A DNA stretch of 26,765 nt from Chloroflexota bacterium (GCA_009778865.1 WRFJ01000001.1:1-26765), one strand, 5' to 3'; counted from the first letter of the stretch, positions 7,617 through 15,052 are shown. Notes: a model not told the origin generated them from the sequence alone. Numbers and translations are program-made.

Positions 7617-8231
7617 TTATACCTTATTAATTCTTTTATAATCTTCACGCTGCACACAGTCAGTCACTGCTCTTTTACCTAAAGAGAACATACGCTCCAA
7701 AGCTTCCGGCCGGCCTTTTATGCCGTCTATGGTATTAAGATTAGAAGCTGTTTCCATACCGAAAAATTTTATATTGTGACTAATAAACCAAGTACTGATT
7801 TCCTCTTTGATGCAGTCAAATATATCGTTTCTATCGCGCCCGCCGGCAGCTAAAATATAACCTCGCCTTTCTTTAGGTGGATAAAGAGGATCGGTTGCCA
7901 ATATGTATTTGCGCACCCAGTTACTCTGACCACGATCAATTAAAGTTTTAATTTGCGCCGGCACGCCGGCAAAGTAAATGGGAGAAGCTATGACGATAAT
8001 ATCGGCCCAAGCCAAATCTTCATTTACCATATTCATATCATCTTGCTTAACACATTCACCACTACTAAAACACTTATCGCAATGCTCACAGTAGTCTATT
8101 TTTATAGAACTGGCAGAAATTTGTTTAATGGCTGCTCCTTGTGACTCGGCACCTGCTAAAAAAGCTTTCAGCATAATAGCAGTATTGCCCCAGCGACGCG
8201 GAGAAGCAGCTATGCCCAAAACACAGATCAA
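7617..8231 (-). CDS. Iron-sulfur flavoprotein / NADPH-dependent FMN reductase-like protein
   Basis: This cytoplasmic redox protein of 204 residues has a flavodoxin-like fold. The N-terminal motif GIAASPRRWGNTAIML is the FMN phosphate-binding loop. The cluster motif CEHCDKCFSSGECVKQDDM fits the compact [4Fe-4S] site of archaeal and clostridial iron-sulfur flavoproteins. ASPIYFAGVPAQIKTLIDR is the second FMN-contact block. The TTG start immediately follows the ybeY stop (TAA then TTG) and has an AAAGGGA ribosome binding site inside ybeY, so the two are coupled. Family members shuttle electrons from ferredoxin or reduce O2/peroxide in anaerobes; the specific partner cannot be told here. Confidence 0.85.
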   Translation of the reverse strand: MICVLGIAASPRRWGNTAIMLKAFLAGAESQGAAIKQISASSIKIDYCEHCDKCFSSGECVKQDDMNMVNEDLAWADIIVIASPIYFAGVPAQIKTLIDRGQSNWVRKYILATDPLYPPKERRGYILAAGGRDRNDIFDCIKEEISTWFISHNIKFFGMETASNLNTIDGIKGRPEALERMFSLGKRAVTDCVQREDYKRINKV

Positions 8232-8687
8232 TTATCTATCCCTTTCTTCTAAAGCACACATGATACGTTCTTCTAGACTTTGCATATGAATCTCCTGTTC
8301 AGGTTGTAAATGATCATAGCCCAAAAGATGTAAAATGCCGTGGATAAGTAAGCGCCTAAGCTCTTCTGTCTGGCTAACCTCATATTCAACAGCCTGGCGC
8401 ACCACCGCCGGTGCCGAGATAATAACATCACCTAAATGACGCATATCGTCTGGGACAACAAAACCGTCCTGGCATTCCATTTGGAAAGATATAACATCGG
8501 TGATTTTATCTATATAACGATACAGATAGTTTATCTCACGTATACGCTCATCGCTTACAATGGAAATACCCATTTCGCTTTCCCCAGCATCCGCTAAACA
8601 TAAAATATTCTCAGCACTTTGATACAACCAGTCTTCACTGACCATATTTAAAATACTATCGTCTTCAATGGTTACATTAATTTCCAT
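8232..8687 (-). CDS. ybeY: Endoribonuclease YbeY (16S rRNA maturation)
   Basis: This zinc-dependent RNase takes part in 16S rRNA 3' end maturation and ribosome quality control. The 151-residue length is normal. The metal-binding signature is complete: LIHGILHLLGYDHLQPEQE, giving the three His ligands of HGxLHLxGYDH. The upstream conserved block ITDVISFQME matches the family's TDVLSFP region. The ATG at 8687 is preceded only by a weak ATAGGT. It leads a two-gene minus-strand unit with the flavoprotein and is divergent from the tRNA-Ser gene. Confidence 0.94.
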   Translation of the reverse strand: MEINVTIEDDSILNMVSEDWLYQSAENILCLADAGESEMGISIVSDERIREINYLYRYIDKITDVISFQMECQDGFVVPDDMRHLGDVIISAPAVVRQAVEYEVSQTEELRRLLIHGILHLLGYDHLQPEQEIHMQSLEERIMCALEERDR

Positions 8688-8768
8688 ACCTATTTATCAT
8701 ATCATACTAACCACACTGCTTTAAACAGCAAATATGGCACTGTAGCGACTTATCAAACAGCAGTTGCC

Positions 8769-8798
8769 TTGTGAGAAAACAAATCTTTGTGTTATAGT
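8769..8798 (+). promoter_or_regulatory. Likely promoter of tRNA-Ser
   Basis: TTGTGA (8769-8774) and TATAGT (8793-8798) are separated by 18 bases. They lie about 33 bases before the mature tRNA 5' end, in the divergent spacer with ybeY. Confidence 0.5.
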
Positions 8799-8830
8799 AT
8801 TAGCGCATCGTTTTGAAAGCAACGGGCTGC

Positions 8831-8922
8831 GGGGAGATCGCATAGAGGTCTAGTGCGGGCGCCTGCTAAGCGCTTATCCTGAGATTTCGGGATCGAGGGT
8901 TCGAATCCCTCTCTCTCCGCCA
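8831..8922 (+). tRNA. tRNA-Ser (anticodon GCU)
   Basis: A 92-base class II tRNA folds completely. The acceptor GGGGAGA (8831-8837) pairs with TCTCTCC (8912-8918) with one G-U; the discriminator is G8919 and CCA is encoded (8920-8922). The anticodon loop is CTGCTAA with anticodon GCT closed by GGCGC/GCGCT. A long variable arm (ATCC...GGAT) is typical of serine tRNAs. The T arm is GAGGG-TTCGAAT-CCCTC. It reads AGC/AGU codons. Its last 12 bases plus 13 following bases recur at 9601. Confidence 0.96.
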
Positions 8923-8935
8923 TAAGAAAACCAAC
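8911..8935 (+). repeat. Direct repeat at tRNA-Ser 3' end (possible attachment site)
   Basis: This segment covers the last 12 tRNA bases (ending CTCTCCGCCA) plus TAAGAAAACCAAC. It is repeated at 9601-9625 with 24 of 25 identities, the first 20 bases being exact. A repeat spanning a tRNA 3' end is the usual mark of integration by a tyrosine recombinase. Confidence 0.7.
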
Positions 8936-8969
8936 TATTTCAAAGTATGAGATGGTTTGGATTGGTACC

Positions 8970-9458
8970 ATGAAGAGAATTTTGATCACTTTATCTATAA
9001 TATCCATGATACTTGTTGGGTCTCTAGGAACTGTATCTTGTTCTTATACTAGTCTTGACGATTGTCCGCTTGATGTGACCTATGGAATATACAATGAGGG
9101 TAACGAAGTTTATTTGGCTTTGGATTTTACCAACACTGGTAAAAAGACAATAAAAAATATTGAAATCGTCTTTTATCATTCAGTCCTTTTAAACGATGGT
9201 AAGAGTCAGAGTGGTAGGACAGGAGAAAAAATATTCCATTATGGCGAACGACTTAAAGGTGGAGAAACTTACGAGTATTCTTATCTTGTTTTCAGAGATA
9301 CCGCCGATTTATTCGCAGTTGAATTTTCAGGAGATCTGTATATAACATGGATTGATTATAGTCTATTTGGCGGTCAATGGGGAGAACCGACCTTAGGTAA
9401 ACCAATGAACACAGAAAAAGCATTTCATGTTAATCTGGATTCAGTAATAAAAACGTAA
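8970..9458 (+). CDS. Predicted lipoprotein of unknown function, inside the repeat-bounded patch
   Basis: From the ATG at 8970 the product is 162 residues: MKRILITLSIISMILVGSLG, then T-V-S-C, with Cys24 as a plausible though imperfect lipobox. The mature part has alternating beta-strand character (VYLALDFTNTGKKTIKNIEIVF...) recalling FxLYD/DUF4352-type surface Ig-like domains, which commonly describe how a newly added conserved 'tail' contacts ligands but have no assigned reaction. An in-frame ATG at 8952 would add six residues; neither start has a convincing ribosome binding site. It stands alone between the tRNA repeat copies and ends at its own strong terminator, so it is probably accessory cargo. 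Confidence 0.62.
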   Translation: MKRILITLSIISMILVGSLGTVSCSYTSLDDCPLDVTYGIYNEGNEVYLALDFTNTGKKTIKNIEIVFYHSVLLNDGKSQSGRTGEKIFHYGERLKGGETYEYSYLVFRDTADLFAVEFSGDLYITWIDYSLFGGQWGEPTLGKPMNTEKAFHVNLDSVIKT

Positions 9459-9507
9459 TTGTTTGAAAATAACTACATGTCCTGTAGCACAATTTATTCA
9501 GTTTTTT

Positions 9508-9552
9508 AACGTAAAATCCTCTAGTTTTGCTGCTAGAGGATTTTACGTTTTG
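9508..9552 (+). terminator. Strong hairpin terminator after the lipoprotein gene
   Basis: A perfect 17-bp stem (9508-9524 with 9533-9549) with an 8-base loop is followed by a short T run (CGTTTTG). It lies 50 bases after the stop at 9458. Confidence 0.8.
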
Positions 9553-9600
9553 AGGCTGGTTCAGCGTATACTAGTACTCTTCACGTGTGGTTAAGAACCG

Positions 9601-9625
9601 CTCTCTCCGCCATAAGAAAATCAAC
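9601..9625 (+). repeat. Second copy of the tRNA-Ser 3'-end repeat
   Basis: It matches 8911-8935 at 24 of 25 bases, including the encoded CCA and the flank TAAGAAAA. Just before it, GTGGT (9587-9591) can pair with ACCGC (9597-9601) in a T-arm-like hairpin, but no further tRNA structure precedes it. It could be the far attachment site of a decayed element or the tail of a degenerate tRNA copy. Confidence 0.65.
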
Positions 9626-10084
9626 CCTTAAATTTAGCTTTAAAATAGGTATTTTTAGGGATTTTGTTTTTTGGACACACTATAGGACATATTTTTTAGA
9701 CTGTGATATTTATGGCTGAAATAATTCCTTTCTGTGTATTGAGAAAAAATGAGCATAATTACAATGACAGTCTGATTTGCCGGCATTGTACAACTGGACC
9801 ATCTGGTTTTTAAATTCTTCTGAGTAATCCCGTTTCTTTCGTCTTTCTAACATGGTTTGCTCCTTCTTCTGACAGACTATTGTACCTTATTAAATCTGCC
9901 CAATGAAGTATAGCCGGCCCAAGTTATATGAGCCTGCGATCTGTATCCGAGAGCACTGCGCAACTAAGGCGACTACTCCTGTCTCCATTGTTCTATTCTA
10001 AAATATGTTGGACTTACACAGAAGATTGACACCACTTGATATTAAGTGCCAAAATTGGAAACATTAATAAAATAAGGTGAATTT
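9626..10084. other. Gene-poor spacer with insertion-sequence debris before miaB
   Basis: Apart from the orfA remnant, I see no intact gene in this stretch. At 9672-9689 the pentamer GGACA occurs twice about 13 bases apart in a T-rich context. The segment 9870-9900 probably holds the left end of the decayed IS3 element. A 16-base imperfect palindrome (CACTT at 10033-10037, AAGTG at 10044-10048) lies about 36 bases before miaB and could be a regulatory site. TTGACA is at 10026-10031, but no -10 box sits at a usual distance. Confidence 0.5.
9710..9853 (-). pseudogene. Remnant of an IS3-family orfA (transposase N-terminus)
   Basis: Reading the minus strand from the ATG at 9853 gives MLERRKKRDYSEEFKNQMVQ then LYNAGKS, the typical start of IS3-type OrfA helix-turn-helix proteins. 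After about 27 residues the family pattern is lost (DCHCNYAHFF...) and the frame stops at 47 residues; intact OrfA proteins are near 90-100. A good ribosome binding site (AAGGAGC) is retained. The rest of OrfA, OrfB and the far terminal repeat are absent, so this is a deleted insertion sequence. Confidence 0.7.
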
Positions 10085-11323
10085 TTGCTCTCTTTCTATG
10101 AATGGACCATAGGCTGCCAAATGAACCGCGCTGAAAGCTTGCGTTTAAGTGCCCGTTTATTTGAAATGGGATACACACGTGCTTTTAGACCAGAGCAAGC
10201 CGATGTTATTTTATTAAACACTTGCGTAGTACGCCAAAACGCTGAAGACAAAGCAGTAAATAAACTGCAAAACCTCAAAGCTTTAAAGAAAAAATACCCG
10301 GAAAAAACCATTGCTCTCAGCGGTTGCTTAGTAGAAAGCGTAGAAACTACTAAAGAACGTTTCCCTTTTGTAGATGTAATATTTAAAGCTGGAGATTGGC
10401 CGCAGGACTGGCTTAAGAGCGTCTATCCATCCCTACCACTTAAAGCTAATATTTCAGAAGCAGTGACCATTATGCAAGGCTGCAACCAGTTCTGCACCTA
10501 CTGTATCGTACCGTATCGCCGTGGCCGTGAACACTCGCGTACTATAGAAGATATAGAAAATGAAGTGCGTGTTCTGGTAGCGCGCGGTGCTTTGGAAATA
10601 GTACTCTTGGGACAGAATGTAGATGCTTACGGACAAAACTTAAAACCGCGGGTAACATTGGCTGATTTATTATGTAAATTAAATAAAATAGAAGGTTTAA
10701 AACGCCTGCGCTTTCTAACTAGCCACCCCAAAGACGTGGACGATAAATTGATAGCGACTATGGCCAGTCTTGACAAAGTATGCCATCAAATAAGTCTGCC
10801 ATCACAAAGCGGTGACAATGAAATCTTACAAAAAATGCGTCGTGGCTATACTATAGAACAATACTGGACTGTTATCTGTAAACTAAAAGAAGCTATGCCC
10901 GATATAGCTCTATCCAACGATATTATTGTAGGATTCCCAGGTGAAAGTCTAAAAGCTTATCAAAACAGCTATGAACATATTCGAAATGGCCGTTTTGACA
11001 CCGTGCATATTGCTGCTTATTCAACACGCAGCGGCACCATTGCCGCCCGCACTATGACAGATGATGTATTAACAAAAGAAAAAGAGCGCCGCTTAAAAGA
11101 ATTGGAAAACTTACAGCAAAACATCTCTCAAGAAATTAATCAATCACTAGTGGACAGTACACAAGAAGTACTTTTCACTGAACTTAAAAATAATAAGTGG
11201 CAAGGACGCACCAAAAATGATAAACTAGTGTTTGTGAATTGTGACGGTAATCTTATCGGACAAACGCGTATGATACATATTACCTGGAGTGGCGCTTGGT
11301 CGCTTAGCGGTAAAATCGTTTAA
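10085..11323 (+). CDS. miaB: tRNA-2-methylthio-N6-dimethylallyladenosine synthase (MiaB type)
   Basis: This radical-SAM methylthiotransferase adds the 2-methylthio group to i6A37 of tRNAs reading U-starting codons. The N-terminal UPF0004 domain carries its three cluster Cys (Cys11 in IGCQMN, Cys47 in NTCVVR, Cys81 in SGCLVE). The radical-SAM motif CNQFCTYC (Cys133, 137, 140) is followed by IVPYRRGREHSR, which favours MiaB over RimO or MtaB. A short C-terminal TRAM domain follows (about 345-412). At 412 residues it is slightly shorter than usual. The TTG start is chosen because AAGGTG lies 5 bases before it and no ATG fits the conserved N-terminus. Confidence 0.93.
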   Translation: MLSFYEWTIGCQMNRAESLRLSARLFEMGYTRAFRPEQADVILLNTCVVRQNAEDKAVNKLQNLKALKKKYPEKTIALSGCLVESVETTKERFPFVDVIFKAGDWPQDWLKSVYPSLPLKANISEAVTIMQGCNQFCTYCIVPYRRGREHSRTIEDIENEVRVLVARGALEIVLLGQNVDAYGQNLKPRVTLADLLCKLNKIEGLKRLRFLTSHPKDVDDKLIATMASLDKVCHQISLPSQSGDNEILQKMRRGYTIEQYWTVICKLKEAMPDIALSNDIIVGFPGESLKAYQNSYEHIRNGRFDTVHIAAYSTRSGTIAARTMTDDVLTKEKERRLKELENLQQNISQEINQSLVDSTQEVLFTELKNNKWQGRTKNDKLVFVNCDGNLIGQTRMIHITWSGAWSLSGKIV

Positions 11324-11344
11324 TAATCAGAGGTTAATTGTTAT

Positions 11345-11689
11345 ATGGGAACTCAAGGCTGGGCTATTCTTATAATGCTGGTGGTTTTTGCTTTGGCTTT
11401 TTATTTATTATTGATGCGCCCTCAGCAAAATCAACGCAAAAGGCAAGAAGAAATGATGTTGCAATTTAAACCCGGAGATAAAATTTTCAATACCAGCGGC
11501 ATAATTGGCACTATAGTTAGTATAGACGAAATGACAGTAGTTGTAGAAACTGAAAACGGTGCTGAAATACGCATGCTTAAAGGTGGAATTGCCGGTTATG
11601 TAAATACCATTCCAGGTTTAGCAGAACCACAAGAAGACCAAGATAATGAATCTGCGCATATAGAAAGCGCCGATCAAGAAAATAAATAA
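11345..11689 (+). CDS. yajC: Preprotein translocase auxiliary subunit YajC
   Basis: This small membrane protein associates with SecDF-SecYEG in protein export. It has 114 residues: one N-terminal helix (about 5-24, WAILIMLVVFALAFYLLLMRP) followed by the family hallmark MRPQQNQRKRQEEM, and a soluble beta-rich domain with FKPGDKIFNTSGIIGTIVSI. The acidic C-terminal tail is variable in the family. It lies 21 bases after miaB in the same direction, probably in one transcript. No secD or secF is present in the window. Confidence 0.93.
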   Translation: MGTQGWAILIMLVVFALAFYLLLMRPQQNQRKRQEEMMLQFKPGDKIFNTSGIIGTIVSIDEMTVVVETENGAEIRMLKGGIAGYVNTIPGLAEPQEDQDNESAHIESADQENK

Positions 11690-11715
11690 TTATCTGAAAC
11701 AAAAAAGGAAAGAAT

Positions 11716-12561
11716 ATGAGTTCTCAAGAATTAGTACAAAAAGCTATTGGTTTGATGATGGAGGAAGAGATTCCTACCAAAGATCTTACTTCGGAAGTGC
11801 TTATACCAGCTAATATGGCTGGTCGTGCCAAAATCATCGCTAGGGATGAATGTATTTTGGCTGGTGGAGAGCTGGCGACTATGATTTATATGCGTCTTGA
11901 CAGTAGCTTAGAGGTTGTGCCGGCCATTTCCGACGGCGAACGCGTTAAACTAGGTGACATCGTTTTGAACTTAAACGGTCGCGTACGTTCTATTTTGCAA
12001 GCCAAAGATATGGTATGTTCTCTTTACGGCCGTCTTTCCGGCATTGCTATGGAAGCTGAAAAATATGTTAAAGCCGTAGAAGGTACCGGCACTGAAATTA
12101 TGGATACTCGTCTTACCGCTCCCGGCATGCGCATGCTGGATAAATATGCCGCCTATGCTGGTGGCTCTCACACTAACCCACCCACTCTTTCTTCGGCTTT
12201 TGTTATCACTAAAAATCATTATTTAGCTTTAAAAGCCAAAAACAAAGGCTTAAAAGAGGCTGTTAAAGAATGTCGTGACTTCTCGACTTCACCTATTAAA
12301 ATCTATATTGAAGTAACTGATGTCACTATGGCCAATGACGCCATAGAAGCCAAGCCTGATTTTATTATTTTCAAAGATATGCTGGATCTACCAGAAATTG
12401 CCGCTTTACAAAAAATTATGCCAGAAACAATTAAGACCCAGTATTATGGCCCACTTAATCTAGAAACCGTGCGCGCTATTGCTAATACCGGCGTTAACCA
12501 AATCGCCGTGCCACAGATAACTACTGAGTTTAGACTGCAGAAATTTGATCTTTCTTTCTAA
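11716..12561 (+). CDS. NadC-fold protein (nicotinate-nucleotide pyrophosphorylase-like) with altered active site
   Basis: The overall family is type II phosphoribosyltransferase of the NadC/ModD group, 281 residues as usual. Recognisable blocks are DLTSEVLIP, GRLSGIA, DTRLTAPGMRMLDKYA and NHYLAL, in NadC order. Several canonical quinolinate ligands are changed: the Lys of DTRKT is Leu133, the NHR of GGGxNHRxGL reads TNP (153-155), and the Lys of IKDNH is Thr165. The Arg of DTR is kept. It may therefore not be quinolinate phosphoribosyltransferase; ModD-like or another phosphoribosyl role is possible. AAAGGAA precedes the ATG, and a terminator follows. No nadA or nadB is nearby. Confidence 0.75.
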   Translation: MSSQELVQKAIGLMMEEEIPTKDLTSEVLIPANMAGRAKIIARDECILAGGELATMIYMRLDSSLEVVPAISDGERVKLGDIVLNLNGRVRSILQAKDMVCSLYGRLSGIAMEAEKYVKAVEGTGTEIMDTRLTAPGMRMLDKYAAYAGGSHTNPPTLSSAFVITKNHYLALKAKNKGLKEAVKECRDFSTSPIKIYIEVTDVTMANDAIEAKPDFIIFKDMLDLPEIAALQKIMPETIKTQYYGPLNLETVRAIANTGVNQIAVPQITTEFRLQKFDLSF

Positions 12562-12578
12562 AAACAACCTATGATTTA

Positions 12579-12610
12579 AACCCCGCTCATAAAAAGCGGG
12601 GTTATCTTTA
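12579..12610 (+). terminator. Rho-independent terminator after the NadC-like gene
   Basis: A GC-rich 9-bp stem AACCCCGCT/AGCGGGGTT (12579-12587 with 12595-12603) has a 7-base loop and is followed by ATCTTTA. It closes the miaB-yajC-nadC-like unit. Confidence 0.82.
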
Positions 12611-12704
12611 CTATTAGCTAAAACATGGCAACAAGACATTTTTTATAACAACCAGCTATCTTTTCTATAAATTTTACGATATACTTTTAAGCACGGAGTA
12701 AAAA

Positions 12705-13247
12705 TTGGAAAACGAAAATCTTGTCATCGACCGTGTTAAAAAAGGTGATAAAAGTGCTAGCGGCGAGCTTTACAATGCTTATTTCGACCACATATATCGT
12801 TACCTTTTCCTCAAGCTCAATGACCGCCAAGAAGCCGAAGATATGACTCAAAGCGTATTTATATTGGCTTTAAAAAACATCAATTCCTACCACGAACGCG
12901 ATGGCGCTTGCTTTTCTTCTTGGCTCTACAGAATCGCACATAATCAGTATATTGATGCATTGCGCAAGAAAAATAAGGTTTATCACACTTCAATAGATGA
13001 AGCTTATGATTTATCCAGTAATGAAGTGTCGGCACAAGAAAAGATAGAGAGAAAAGAACAAGTTGCTCATATACTTAAAGCTTTTAAAAACTTAACCGAC
13101 GCACAACAAGAGGTGGTAGCTTTACGTTTTGGCCGCGAGTTGTCTTTGGCGCAAACAGCACAGATTATGGGTAAAAGTGAAGGGGCAATAAAGGCTTTGC
13201 AACGTGCTGCTGTCAAGTCTTTACAAAAAAAGTCACATGAACAATAA
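12705..13247 (+). CDS. ECF-type RNA polymerase sigma factor
   Basis: This 180-residue alternative sigma factor has only regions 2 and 4. Region 2 spans about 20-95, with DRQEAEDMTQSVFILALKNI and the -10 recognition helix FSSWLYRIAHNQYIDALRKK. Region 4 spans about 125-175, with LSLAQTAQIMGKSEGAIKAL as the -35 recognition helix-turn-helix. The TTG start is supported by GGAG seven bases upstream. The stop overlaps the start of the next gene by 11 bases. Pairing with a DUF5667 membrane protein resembles a sigma/anti-sigma arrangement found in Chloroflexota. The regulon is unknown. Confidence 0.92.
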   Translation: MENENLVIDRVKKGDKSASGELYNAYFDHIYRYLFLKLNDRQEAEDMTQSVFILALKNINSYHERDGACFSSWLYRIAHNQYIDALRKKNKVYHTSIDEAYDLSSNEVSAQEKIERKEQVAHILKAFKNLTDAQQEVVALRFGRELSLAQTAQIMGKSEGAIKALQRAAVKSLQKKSHEQ

Positions 13248-14025
13248 CTTACAAAACGCTAACGATATTGATCAAGCTTTTGAAGATTGTTTAGATATGC
13301 TAAACAACGGTGCTTCTTTGGAAGATTGCCTTAGCCTTTACCCGCAATATACCGACCAATTGTCGCCTATGCTAAAAACTGCCCGCCTAACACACGATGT
13401 TTACAACGAGATTAAGCCTTTAACTGGCAGCCAAACCCGTATTCAAGTGGCAGTCATGCAAGCTGTCTATCCGCAAAAAAATAATGCCGAAAGCTTTTTC
13501 AGAAAGATGTTTAGGACACCGGCTGTAGTTTTTTCAATTGTCGCTTTATTGATATTTATTGTAGGCGGCAGCGCCTTGGCTGCCATATCGCAAAACACCA
13601 TGCCAGATAATGCACTCTACAGCATCAAGCGCACAAGTGAAAATATAGAGTTGTTCTTCAATTTCACAGATAACGGCAAAGCTAGTCAATCATATAAAAT
13701 GGCTGAACGCCGAGCCGATGAACTAGTTTACGCCATAAGTCATAATGATGCCAAAGCCGCCACCGCCATCTTTAACGACTTCAAAAAATATTATTACATG
13801 CATATGTTATACACTACCGGTGTAAAACCGCAAACATTTGATTACTACAAAATTAATTCTCTAGTCTTAAATACAGCTATGAGGGATTATAATTTAAGGC
13901 TGTATTTAAAGCAAGCACTAGCTGTAGCTAATGTATATTTAAGTTTACAGCGTGACTACAACATGATAGACAGCGCTGCCTTTATCAGTATTACCCATGA
14001 TTTGACAATTATTTTAGCAAATTAA
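13237..14025 (+). CDS. DUF5667 single-pass membrane protein, candidate anti-sigma factor
   Basis: From ATG 13237, which overlaps the sigma factor stop, the protein is 262 residues. Residues 1-90 are cytoplasmic (AFEDCLDMLNNGASLEDCLSLYP...), a helix spans about 96-117 (VVFSIVALLIFIVGGSALAA), and the outside part carries the DUF5667 signature MPDNALYSIKRTSENIELFF followed by helical repeats. The short N-terminal segment before the membrane resembles the sigma-binding part of small anti-sigma factors, but this is inference from the gene pair. A longer reading from 13204 is possible but lies within the sigma gene and lacks a better ribosome binding site. Confidence 0.82.
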   Translation: MNNNLQNANDIDQAFEDCLDMLNNGASLEDCLSLYPQYTDQLSPMLKTARLTHDVYNEIKPLTGSQTRIQVAVMQAVYPQKNNAESFFRKMFRTPAVVFSIVALLIFIVGGSALAAISQNTMPDNALYSIKRTSENIELFFNFTDNGKASQSYKMAERRADELVYAISHNDAKAATAIFNDFKKYYYMHMLYTTGVKPQTFDYYKINSLVLNTAMRDYNLRLYLKQALAVANVYLSLQRDYNMIDSAAFISITHDLTIILAN

Positions 14026-14096
14026 TGGAAGTCAATTCAGATAAAGCTTTCTTAGTATATCCTGAACTTCAAAAAGCAAAGAAAATAACAAAAAAC

Positions 14097-14134
14097 CTTC
14101 TATGGTAAAATGAAAAACACCGTAGAAAGCTTTT
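14097..14134 (+). terminator. Possible terminator after the DUF5667 gene
   Basis: CTTCTATGGT (14097-14106) pairs with ACCGTAGAAAG (14119-14129) with one bulge and one G-U, and TTTT follows. It lies between the DUF5667 stop and the ispH promoter. Confidence 0.45.
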
Positions 14135-14142
14135 ATGTTATA

Positions 14143-14172
14143 TTGACATGGTAAAAAGACAGCTACTATACT
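14143..14172 (+). promoter_or_regulatory. Sigma70-type promoter for ispH
   Basis: A perfect -35 box TTGACA (14143-14148) and TATACT (14167-14172) are separated by 18 bases. The predicted start near 14179 gives a short leader of about 25 bases to the TTG at 14204. Confidence 0.78.
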
Positions 14173-14203
14173 TAAAATAATTGCGCTTAACGAGGAATTG
14201 ATT

Positions 14204-15052
14204 TTGAATAAAGAAATAAGAAAGGCGCAAAACATAGGCTTATGTTTTGGCGTTACCTGTGCTTTGCAGGCAGTACATGAATATGCTAAAGACCATAAGG
14301 TAATCGTTACCTGGGGTGATGTAGTGCACAACAGTCTAGTAATGGACGGCCTAAAGCAAATGGGCGTGCAAGTGGTGGCCGCTATTAATGATATTAAAAG
14401 CAGTCATATTATTATCCCCGCTCACGGTGTTTCTCCGAATATCATACAGGCTTTTAACGAGCGTCGTATCAATATAATAGATACTACATGCCCTTTTGTG
14501 TGCCGCGCCCAGAAAACTGCTTCGGCCTATGGTAAAAAAGGTTTTTTCACCATAGTTTACGGTGATAAAAATCACGCCGAGGTTAAAGGTATATTGGGTT
14601 GGTCCGGAGAACGCTCTCTGGCTACCAAAGATATAAGCGAATTAAAAAAGATACTTAATCTACCTCTAAAAATAGGACTGCTATCGCAAACTACTCAAAA
14701 ACCCAGTGATTTTATCACTTTTTGCCAACAAGTAACCGAACTAGCCTATACTAAAGATAGTCGTATATACATCACCGATACTATATGCCATGATATACGC
14801 AAACGCCAACAAGCAGCTTCCGAACTGGCTCAATGGGCCGATATGGTGGTTGTTATAGGTTCGCCTAACTCGGCTAATACCCAAAACCTGCTGCAATTAT
14901 GCTCTTCCATTACCCATGCCATACAAGTGGAAAAAGCCGCCGACTTAATTGCCGATATGGTAGCTGGTTACCAAAAAATAGGCGTGGCTGCCGGCGCTTC
15001 TACCGATGATGCTGCTATAAACGGTGTCTACGAAAAATTAAAGAGTTTTTAG
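14204..15052 (+). CDS. ispH: 4-hydroxy-3-methylbut-2-enyl diphosphate reductase (IspH/LytB)
   Basis: This enzyme performs the last step of the MEP isoprenoid pathway, reducing HMBPP to IPP and DMAPP with an iron-sulfur cluster. All three cluster Cys are visible (GLCFGV, DTTCPF, DTICHD), with the substrate blocks WGDVVHN, PAHGVSP, NHAEVKG, LSQTTQ, SPNSANTQNL and AAGASTDD. Length is 282 residues. Two TTG codons compete: 14204 lies 8 bases after GAGG and is preferred, whereas 14198 is only 2-3 bases from it. A strong promoter sits directly upstream. The reductant could be the ferredoxin encoded at 19347, but nothing here proves it. Confidence 0.95.
   Translation: MNKEIRKAQNIGLCFGVTCALQAVHEYAKDHKVIVTWGDVVHNSLVMDGLKQMGVQVVAAINDIKSSHIIIPAHGVSPNIIQAFNERRINIIDTTCPFVCRAQKTASAYGKKGFFTIVYGDKNHAEVKGILGWSGERSLATKDISELKKILNLPLKIGLLSQTTQKPSDFITFCQQVTELAYTKDSRIYITDTICHDIRKRQQAASELAQWADMVVVIGSPNSANTQNLLQLCSSITHAIQVEKAADLIADMVAGYQKIGVAAGASTDDAAINGVYEKLKSF

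Noticed and set aside
8792..9007. Minus-strand open frame with the peptide AEREGFEPSIPKSQ
   Set aside because: It is the antisense translation of the tRNA-Ser gene; this peptide pattern is a known false protein from tRNA loci.
9556..9600. Full second tRNA gene ahead of the second repeat copy
   Set aside because: Only a T-arm-like hairpin and the 3' acceptor strand can be formed; no 5' acceptor, D arm or anticodon arm is found.
13204..13236. Longer start for the DUF5667 protein
   Set aside because: The added residues lie inside the sigma factor gene, and the ATG overlapping its stop is the usual coupled start.
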